NCBI GenBank assembly: GCA_015499995.1
Contig: JADNRV010000021.1
Coordinates: forward strand, 310,001 to 374,000
Direction of reading: 5' to 3'
Source of the DNA: Flammula alnicola
Lineage: Eukaryota > Basidiomycota > Agaricomycetes > Agaricales > Strophariaceae
DNA length: 64,000 nt
In this document: one piece after another, positions 56,429-64,000 of the stretch
Position numbering within the stretch: the first letter of the stretch is position 1
Layout: every line of letters begins with the position of its first letter
The notes under the pieces: model-generated
Database searches by the model: none
Seen by the model: the letters and a program-made list of their open reading frames with translations, nothing else
Told to the model about the DNA's origin: nothing
Position numbers and translations under genes: made by a program

Positions 56429-58560
56429 TCACTTTCGAGTTCCAAGAGTCGAGAATTTCATGATGTTCCCAAATCCGCTCACCAAACTTGAAGTGGTCGA
56501 CCGCTGAGGAACTGGTTCATCAGGCCTGACAGGTGATAGTATTGAAGGTATATTCAATCCCTTGTCTTCAAACTAGAAATCAAAGAGGGGCTATGAGCAA
56601 CGAAATTTTGAAAAATAAAGCTACATGCCTGGAGCAACGAGTCGAACGCGAATGGCCCAGGATTGGCCGTGTTAAAGAGAATTTTGCGCTTTTTCTTTTT
56701 CTGTGCGCCTCCGTCGTCTTCGTTGTCGGCCTCCGAATCCGCGACCGGCTGTCTACTTGCAGCACGACCGCCTCCTTTCAATTTGGAAGGAGGTTTCTTT
56801 GCTGGTGCCGTTTCCCGCAGCTGGCTAGGAGCTCTTGATCCTTTCTTGGCGGTCTTTGGCTTTTCTACAATCTGAACCTCATCCTCGTCGCTGTTGTTCT
56901 CTTCGACAGCCTTGCGCTTGTTGTTTCGCCTCCTAGGAGCAGGGGCTTCTTCCTCTACTTCGCCTTCATCGACTTCGATCTCCACTGCTTTGGTTTTGCC
57001 TTTCCGCTTCTTGCTCGGGGCTGGATCCTCCTGTGCATCGATAATTTCAGGCTCTGAAATTTCCTCGACATCTGTGTCTTTGGCCGGCGCCGTCTTCAGG
57101 GCTCGCGGTGGTCTACCTCCCGTCGTTTTGCGTGCCGTCTGAGATGGAGCTGGTTTCGGTGGTTTTGATGCTGTTGTCGTTGAAGGTCCAGCCTTCGCAG
57201 TGGCGGCTTGTTTAGAGCCAGGTTTGGTTGTGGACGATTTTCCTTTACGAATGGGTTCATCGTCGCTAACATCGTCTGCCTCTATCTCTGGCTCAGGCGC
57301 GGGAGGGCTAGATGGCCTGATCTTCTATTTGGGCGCGGGGGGGGGGGGAAATTAGGCAATGTCAGACGTCTACCCAAGAAACGAAACAAACCTGAGGTGA
57401 AGGAGGACGAACTCTAGCGCGCTCCACTTCCAGCTCAGCCTTCAGTTTGTCTACTTGTTTCTGAAGTTTAGCAAGTTTCTTATTCGCCTCGGTTGCAGCT
57501 TTTTCCTGTTCCTTTGACTCGGACTATATTATATGCAACATGTGGGAAAGAGCATGAAAACATGTAACATAGTAAGAAGCGCACCTCATAATTAGCGGCG
57601 ACATCTGTCATTTTATCGACCTTTTTCTTGGCCTTAGCCAACTCCTGCGTCTGGTTCTCGTACTCCTCTTTAAGTTCGCGGAGCTCAAACTCGAGAGCGA
57701 TGCGCTGCTTGTGCTGCTTTTCGGCTGCCTCGCCTCCTTTGGTCTCCAGGTTTTGCCACCTTTCGAGCTGCCGAGTGAGATCGGTGTTCGACCTTCTGAG
57801 CTCGTCGTTAACGCGCTCAAGGTCCGCCATCTTGGTCTGCGCGCCCTCCAACTGTAGTTGGGTTCGTTGAAGTTTCGAGTCCAAGGTTCCGGCAGAGGCT
57901 TCCATGTTTGAATGTTCCGCGACTAATCTGTTGTACTTCGCCTATTCAAATATTATTAGTATAGAAGGTCGCAATTTTCCATCTGAGCAATAGGCCGGAA
58001 CTTGCCTCCTTTTCTTCCTTCTCTTTTATACTCCGAGTAAGAGATTCTCGTGTTTCTTTCAGTTTCGCTGCGTAATCAGCACCTTTCTCCCTTTCCTTCC
58101 TCAAAGTCAATTCACTTTCCTCGGCCAAGTATGCCTTTTCTTCCTCAATCTCTTCGATCTTTCTCTCCAGTTCCTCCTCTTTCATCTGAAAGAGCTTGAG
58201 CTTGTAGTCCCTCTGCAGCCTCTGCAGCTTCTCTTCCCTTGTAATCGTCATTTCTTTGATTACCGCGCTTCTCTCCTTCTCCAACTCCACCTCGACCTGC
58301 TTCTGTACAATCCTGTAGGAAGCGAGTATTTCTTCGCACCCTTCTTTCCATTGACGCTGGTTGACCTCCCACTGGCGTTGTATCTCGACAACGGCTTCTT
58401 TGGAGCGGGTCGTTTCTTGAGCCACCTGCTCAGAAAGCTTCTTGTTCGTGTGTTCGAGAGTGCGGTTTCTTTGTACGAGGTCGTCAATTTGGGCTTGATT
58501 TGAAGCCTCGAGGGATGGTACAGCTCCCGTTAGCGGCGTTCCTCCGCGCCGAAGGGACAT
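56429..58560 (-). CDS. Nuclear coiled-coil protein with basic C-terminal half
   Basis: The start chosen is MSLRRGGTPLTGAV (58560), since the longer frame to 58620 has no coding look. The N-terminal half is a nearly unbroken coiled coil (about residues 20-350: LVQRNRTLEHTNKKLSEQVA, KEEELERKIEEIEEEKAYLA, LERVNDELRRSNTDLTRQLE, KLAKLQKQVDKLKAELEVER). The second half is Lys/Arg/Pro-rich and acidic by turns, with several nuclear-localisation-like clusters (PSKKRKGKTK, PRRRNNKRKAV, KKKKRKILF). The end reads IPSILSPVRPDEPVPQRST and GFGNIMKFSTLGTRK. Function not known; a chromatin, spindle or kinetochore role is possible but only a guess. The last intron seems to use a GC donor (about 56573-56628). 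Confidence 0.68.
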
Positions 58561-58884
58561 GGTTTCAGATAAGGTGTTTTGAATCCCAAGGCAGTTAGAC
58601 GCCGTCACAACGCGGTACAAAATTTATGAACTGTGAGTAAGGACCGCTATTAGATACATTACAATAAAGTTTAATTTAGATACCGCGTACGTTGGGGGTA
58701 TCCGAATTCCACAGATTCAAGCCAAACCAAGAGAACAAGACATCCACCACATTGAGGGATCAAGCTTGGATCAAGCCAAGATGCGAACGCGACGAGTTCG
58801 TGTTCTCGTGTGAACTTTGCAAGGTCATTTACCGCCGCACGTGGTCGTGCTAGATTCAACAATGAAACAGCCGCAATCGTATTC
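58561..58884. other. Divergent promoter region
   Basis: 324 bp between the coiled-coil gene (-) and the Gly/Met-rich gene (+). No gene seen. Confidence 0.5.
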
Positions 58885-60069
58885 ATGGCTCCCGCCAAAC
58901 CAGTCAAAAACATCAAGCTCAAGGTTCCTCGCCACAATGCCCAGAGGATTAATGCAAAGCTTAGCATAGAGGTCAAGAACCAGGCAAAAGCACATGGCGT
59001 CTTAGTCGACACCACACAGCCAAGTTCGAAATTAGGCCAGGCGATTGTACGTCTCCGAATTTTGTTGCTGCTCTATGAGCAGATATACTTACGACGAACT
59101 GTTCTTTTGGACAAGTAGGAAAGCGCATCGGAATGGAACTCTATGCTTATGACTGCGAGAGCTGAACGAGGACCTCAATGGGATATTGGAACGCAACAGT
59201 CAGCCCGTTTTCTCTATCCGTTTCCGGTAACTTACAGGATCCAAAAGGTTCTTGATCGACAAATACTCAGACCTTTACTATGACCCTACGGCTCTTCTTG
59301 AAGCAGTCAAGAAAGTGACAGACGAAGAGAACGCGGACGACTCTGCACAGCAGCAACAGCAATCCCAACAACAACAGCATCAACAAACGTTCCAGCTGCA
59401 ACAACCGTCAATGCCATCTCGTCACCACACACCTTTACGGGACCGAGACAGAGATTATGGCATGTCAAGTGCGCATCAGCACATGGGCCGAGAATCGTCA
59501 CCACATAGACATCCTAGCTCTCAGCCAGGGAACTATCCTTACTCTGCGTCCACGGGTGGGATGGCTATGCGCGGACCTCCTGGCGGCTCGTACCCAGGGA
59601 GTGGACCGTCAGGCGGCCCTCCGTTCAGCTCTGGAACGAGTCCGTATATGGGTGGCGATCCTAGTAATTCGCCGATGCGCATGGGTGGAATGGGTATGGG
59701 CGGTGGTATGGGAGGCGGTATGCGACCTGGCATGGGAGGCGGCATGGGGGCGGCGGCATAAGTAATATGGGGGGCGGCGGCATGGGAAATATGGGTGGAG
59801 GTGGTATGGGTGGTATGGGTGGAGGAGGCATGAATGTCATGGGCGGAGGAAGTATGGTCGGCATGGGTTCAGGACTCGGGTCCATGGGTGGAGGGGGGAT
59901 GGGTGGCGGGATGGGTAGCATGGGTGGCGGAATGGGTGGTATGGGAAACATAGGCACCATTGGGCTTGAGCACGGAGGTTCAATGGGGGGCGGTGGCATG
60001 GGTATGCCAATGAATATGTCCCCTAGAGCTATGAGAGGCATGTCGGAAGACGGTTTCCCTATTCATTAA
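58885..60069 (+). CDS. Gly/Met-rich protein with Gln/His-rich middle, two apparent frame shifts
   Basis: Start [20 protein letters not shown]. Exon 1 joins in frame at 59047/59119 to [43 protein letters not shown]. The natural continuation is [20 protein letters not shown], which needs a one-base shift at about 59241-59250 (CCAAAAGGTT). Then come [20 protein letters not shown], a His/Pro/Ser-rich part, and a glycine-methionine repeat ([12 protein letters not shown]). Near 59741-59752 (ATGGGGGCGGCGG) a second shift joins to the long GGGM repeat ending [17 protein letters not shown]. Both breaks are in homopolymer runs, so sequencing error, a recent pseudogene or real slippage are all possible. 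Family not recognised. Confidence 0.5.
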
Positions 60070-61536
60070 TACTTTTTGTATGTTCTTTTATTGTTGTTAT
60101 ATTTTCATTGTATATATAGACCGTTTGTTAATGATATCAGATATCCTTGATGTGTAAAATATCAAAATATTCTTGAGTCCTCCGTTCACTCAATCATTGC
60201 TACCGTCGATCAATCCATTTATCCGTTGTCAAGCTTTTCATCCTCAAGCTCAGAAAGACCGGAGTCATCGATAGAGTAAAAAGCTGCTCATTGGGTGCGT
60301 TAAAAACCCAGTGGGAAAAGCTACCAATGGCAGAGACATGAATGAAAGTGAACAGGACATAACGGTTTGATCCTCAACATCAACCACTTCTCCCTTCCTG
60401 CCCCGCTTACAATACTATGGAGACTTGAGTGGATATCTTGTTCATACGCTTGCTGCGGGCATTCCTAAGCCATTCATGGGCATATACGCAAGGCCCCGAC
60501 TATCAGCCGACACCTCGCGACCTACCGTCGACTTCCCAAGTAGAAAGCAGGACAAAAAACAGAGAGGACGATGTACAACTGGAAGAAAGATAACATCATG
60601 CGATGCGCAAATGACTTGAGGCAACATGCTCACCGGAAGTATTTGGATCGGAAACCAGGAATCAAAAGCGTCAACATGTCTCCATGGCCATGAAGAAATC
60701 ACGATGCCCAACAGAAGTACTTGGATCTCGAGCCAAATCGAAGGCAAGCTAGGGAGAAACAAAGAAAGGAGAGACAAGAAAAAACACGGAAAGGACATGC
60801 CTCAAGGGCGCAACATGGTTGTCAGAGAAGATGGAAAAGGCGAGGCAAATAACGACGACGTAGGCCCCCGACACTTAGGAGGGAAAATGCTGGGAGAGGG
60901 CGAGGAGGGCGACGGTTTCGAGGCTCAAGTTTTCACGAAAGAGGCAGCAAGGCGAGACTCAGAAGAAAAGCGGGCACGAAATAGAGGAGCGTCAACGATC
61001 AAACGTGGAAGACGGACCTAGGCGATACACGTCGGGGACCATGGCCTTCTTGACGATGTGTTGCGCTTGAGGCAATCGTTGGCAGGTCTAGCAGGCGCGA
61101 GGACGCGAGGAGAAAGCCTTTGGAGGGTTTGCTGTTGGGCGGGGTCGTCCAAGGGGAGAAGGGAAGAGTGATGAGAACAAGGACGGGCGAATGGAGGTGT
61201 ATTTTATACCTAGAAATTGGAGGCCGACGGTCAGCCACCAAAGGCGGCTTTCATTCGCGGATGTGATCGCGATGACGTCGACGTGGTTTAAAACTGGCCT
61301 GACTGTCAGCCATGCAAAATTTAGATCTTGTCGAAGCTTCTGATTTGAAGTTTGCCATCGTAGAGCAGCTTTTCGTCCAAAGCTTGGATTCAACGAAGGG
61401 AACAACAAAAATCTGGTGTCCATTTGCGTTCTGCAAGCAGTATAAGTTAAATAACGTGATAGATTAGAGATAATTTCCGATGAGTTGAGTTCCGTAATGA
61501 GTGGGGAGTAGCGAAAGCTTCTAATCTGGGTCTTGT
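60070..61536. other. 1.5-kb intergenic region
   Basis: Convergent ends of two genes. A plus-strand open frame at 60626-61021 (131 codons, Lys/Arg/Glu-rich) and a minus-strand one at 60442-60798 have no recognised motif. Probably non-coding. Confidence 0.4.
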
Positions 61537-62956
61537 CTAAGCATGGGTGGTTTTTTCTTCATCCTCCGTCCCAGCGAGCATATGCCATAGCTCTGGACCA
61601 TCCCTAATAAGGGCCTACAATGACAGAGTTAACTACGAATTTAGAGTCGTTTTGGCGGATTTAACTCACAATAACAACTTCGACAGCAATGAGAGCAATA
61701 ATAATGAGTTCCATCGAGTGCGTGGATGACTGCAAGAGAAAACGTCCATAAATATCGTTTTAATACAAGATTCAAAGCCTCGCACCTCGGTTAATAATTG
61801 ACGAAGCATCGACTGGGCCTCGGCAGCATATGTGATTTTGTCGTTGAAAGATGCGGTTCGCGCCTTCACTTCCAGAGCATCACCCAGAGAGGTAAAATAA
61901 CCTGCACCATTTATCATATCAGAACCGCTACACATGAGCAGGATAACATAGAAATTACCTTCCAGCTCTGGTTCTGACCAATAGAAATCCGGCACTTCGC
62001 TGAAGTTCTCGCGATTGAGGTTTAGCAACTGCCGAAACTTCATCAGTTCGCCCAGCTTTTTGATTAGCTGTGTGCGGCCCATCCCAGGTTTTCCTGTTTG
62101 TGCCAATGTATGGGGAAGAAGCGCCATAGACGTTAAATAGTGGTCTAAGGACACTTCCAGCGCAGACAGCGCAGTAGATCGAGAGAGGGCTTGAGAGAAT
62201 GCGTAGCGAGCTAGCAACGTCTCCGGAGGGAAGGCCATCGGCGGCAAATTTTTGAGCAGAAGATCAGGTTCGTTGAGGGGTGCCGTTTGCCCAAGTATAA
62301 TTAAGTCACCCTGTAGCCTTGTCTGCCTGTACGCGCAACCGGGTTTGTGTCAGATCCTTTAAGCACTGACTAAAAAGACGACTCAACTCGATGGGATCCA
62401 CCACAAATTCCAGTTCCTCCGTCTCTGGCTCTTTCAACGGCGCAACCTCGATCCCCGGGGCACGTTCAATCACTTCTTTCGTGAAGCGCTTTGCGTCTGC
62501 CTCTCCCAGCCCCCAACAAATGATGGTCCCATTCGAGAAGACAAATACTTCGCCCTCCTTCCCTGGTTCACCCCACTTTGGAATCCACCAAGATTCATGA
62601 AGGGCTTGAGAACGCGCTGGCAAGTATGGATGAGACCGCAGACGTGAGAGAATGTACCGTTCTGCGGTGGCGAGTGTGAAAACAGGCTGAATGACGCCTC
62701 GCGTCGGTGTTGGATTAGAACGGATAGGAAGTGATGCCGAAGCAGATCTGCGAAGGGGCGTCGTTGATTTGGGCTTTGCTTTTGCGTCAGACAAAGGATT
62801 TTCGGATTGTTTCTGAGATGATTGCGACGACTTGACTGTCGCGTAATAACGACAGCAGGAAATATTGAGCTTTGTCGGATGAATGAACGTAAAAATGCTT
62901 CGACTAAGATTTCGTTGTGCTGGCGTTTGTGGTAGTAGTGCACGAAGAGAGGCCAT
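61537..62956 (-). CDS. RMD1/RMND1 (DUF155) mitochondrial membrane protein
   Basis: Start MASLRALLPQTPAQRNLSRS, a basic mitochondrial presequence. The DUF155 body follows: GEVFVFSNGTIICWGLGE, LEFVVDPIELSRL, LQGDLIILGQTAPLNEPDL, LLARYAFSQALSRSTALSAL, ELMKFRQLLNLNRENFSEVP, DFYWSEPELEG, YFTSLGDALEVKARTASFND and AEAQSMLRQLL. Near the end HSMELIIIALIAVEVVI is the membrane segment typical of the family, and the last exon reads ALIRDGPELWHMLAGTEDEEKTTHA. In animals RMND1 is needed for mitochondrial translation, and yeast has Rmd1/Rmd8. Frame continuity between DLTQTR and LQGDLI needs removal of 22 nt (62318-62339), see findings. Confidence 0.8.
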
Positions 62957-64000
62957 GACCCTATGTGACAGTTTGAAAACGAGACAGACCTTTACTGAGC
63001 AGTAAATGCGCTGAAATCTCGTCGGCAATAAAGCGTCTAGTCTGAAGCTGTTGGCAGTTTGGACCTACTTACAAGTTACACGGTCTTCTCAGCAAAGCAA
63101 CTCAAAGCAACGAAATAGTAAGGCATCTCAAATCAAGTAAATTTTTGGTATACTCGACAGACGTGTACGTAAATTGACCTAGCACACGGAGACACCGAAA
63201 GATGTCCTGGGGTAATTGATTTGAAACAAGCCTCTTCATATATGAGCCTCATCCATCCTGGCCACCCTCGACACATCCACAGCACGAAATCGCGAAACAA
63301 GACAAGTGACCAAAAGGTTATGGCCGCGGTCATATTCCTTATGCCGCCCATGTACAATTTTGCGTCCTTTCTTCAGAAACCGATCTTCGAACTCTCTCGG
63401 GAGTATTGAGCCATGCGCCCTATGGTCAGCCGATACATGAAGAACTAGGCGGGAATGAGTAAAAAGGATTGGTATCGGACGACGGCGATGAACTTACACA
63501 CAGGCGAGACTGCCCCAAAATAGGCATCTCAAGGGCCGCTCAGTCCACCTAGACTGGCGGTGACAATAGCCGAAGGTAACTTGCGAAAATACGACAGTGT
63601 ATAAGTCCTGAGGGGCAAGTAAGATTAGACCGGGAAAAACGTATGAATCAGTTAGTGCAGATACTGACCAAGTGATCACAACGGGGAACAACGAGCAGCG
63701 TAATGCGCCACAAACATGACGGACACGAAACCTATACAGATTCGACTCCTTACAATCGGAGAACACTATCCTGCAACACTAAAGGCGAGGTCAGACAGTA
63801 AGACATACCAGAATGAAAGAAACACATACAGAGAGATAGTGGGGATTTACGACCAAAGAAACAATAATGGAGATAACGGCCTTTATATAGCCCTAGATTT
63901 AACTTTCGGGCAGGTCTTTACGTCAGCTAGAACGTGACCACTTGATGATCCGGGTCTATGTAAGCGTAGATTAGATTAGATTACGCGCGCCGCGTTCCTT
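62957..64000. other. Right edge, no supported gene
   Basis: Promoter of the RMD1-like gene, then about 900 bp without a recognised exon chain. Open frames 63494-63766 (-) and 63716-63937 (+) have no known motif; a gene running off the window edge cannot be excluded. Confidence 0.4.

Noticed and set aside
59230..59251. A 21-nt micro-intron (GTAACT...AAAAG) in the Gly/Met-rich gene
   Set aside because: Removing 21 nt does not change the frame, so it cannot explain the shift to FLIDKYSD; a one-base break fits better.
59661..60041. Minus-strand proline-rich frame
   Set aside because: It is the antisense of the Gly/Met repeat (GGG/ATG to CCC/CAT), so proline-rich by composition only.
60626..61021. 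Lys/Arg/Glu-rich frame of 131 codons
   Set aside because: No domain, no promoter, no splice context, purine-rich composition alone can produce it.

Overview
This window is from a filamentous basidiomycete, most likely a mushroom-forming member of the Agaricomycetes. Genes are split by many short GT-AG introns of about 45-70 nt. The families seen include an agaricomycete-type FunK1 kinase remnant, an orphan seven-transmembrane family, a Plavaka-type DNA transposon, and a multi-exon cytochrome P450 with the FxxGxRxCxG heme loop. No species can be named from the sequence alone. No bacterial-type features such as operons or CRISPR arrays were seen.

Left part (1-17.4 kb): an N-terminally truncated FunK1 kinase remnant (about 0.7-1.7 kb); a five-exon gene for a small protein with a mitochondrial-type presequence (3024-3857, +); a decayed PD-(D/E)XK-like gene (4.3-5.0 kb, -); two intact seven-TM genes (5860-7400 and 10446-11916, +) with an EMB8/ABHD1-3-type alpha/beta-hydrolase between them on the other strand (7540-9274, -); a broken third copy of the seven-TM gene (about 13.3-14.2 kb); and a full P450 gene (14762-17367, +).

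Mobile part (about 18-26.6 kb): a tandem repeat array of hairpin-forming CACTAATG/CATTAGTG units (18344-18808) lies directly in front of an apparently intact Plavaka/CACTA-like transposase gene (18899-22578). A second, uncharacterised gene with an RGRGRG tail follows (22950-24964). Behind them are a perfect 28-bp palindrome, GC-rich direct repeats, CAG/CTG inverted repeats, a degenerate tRNA-like element and an 11-bp-arm inverted repeat. The exact ends of the element were not found.

Right part (27-64 kb), mainly conserved genes: a Rom2-type RhoGEF (DH-PH-CNH, +); a Sqt1/AAMP-like WD40 protein (-) sharing a 473-bp divergent promoter with a two-thioredoxin-domain PDI (+); an intronless EEP-fold phosphodiesterase resembling TDP2; a secreted chitin deacetylase and a Ser/Thr-rich GPI-type surface protein, both probably cell-wall related; a tandem pair of MFS sugar transporters facing an intracellular GH13 alpha-amylase, together suggesting a small carbohydrate-use locus; a nuclear coiled-coil protein; a Gly/Met-rich gene with two apparent single-base frame shifts; and an RMD1/RMND1 (DUF155) mitochondrial membrane protein.

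Exon structures were inferred by eye from splice consensus, reading frame and recalled family motifs, so individual junctions may be off. No search or alignment was run.
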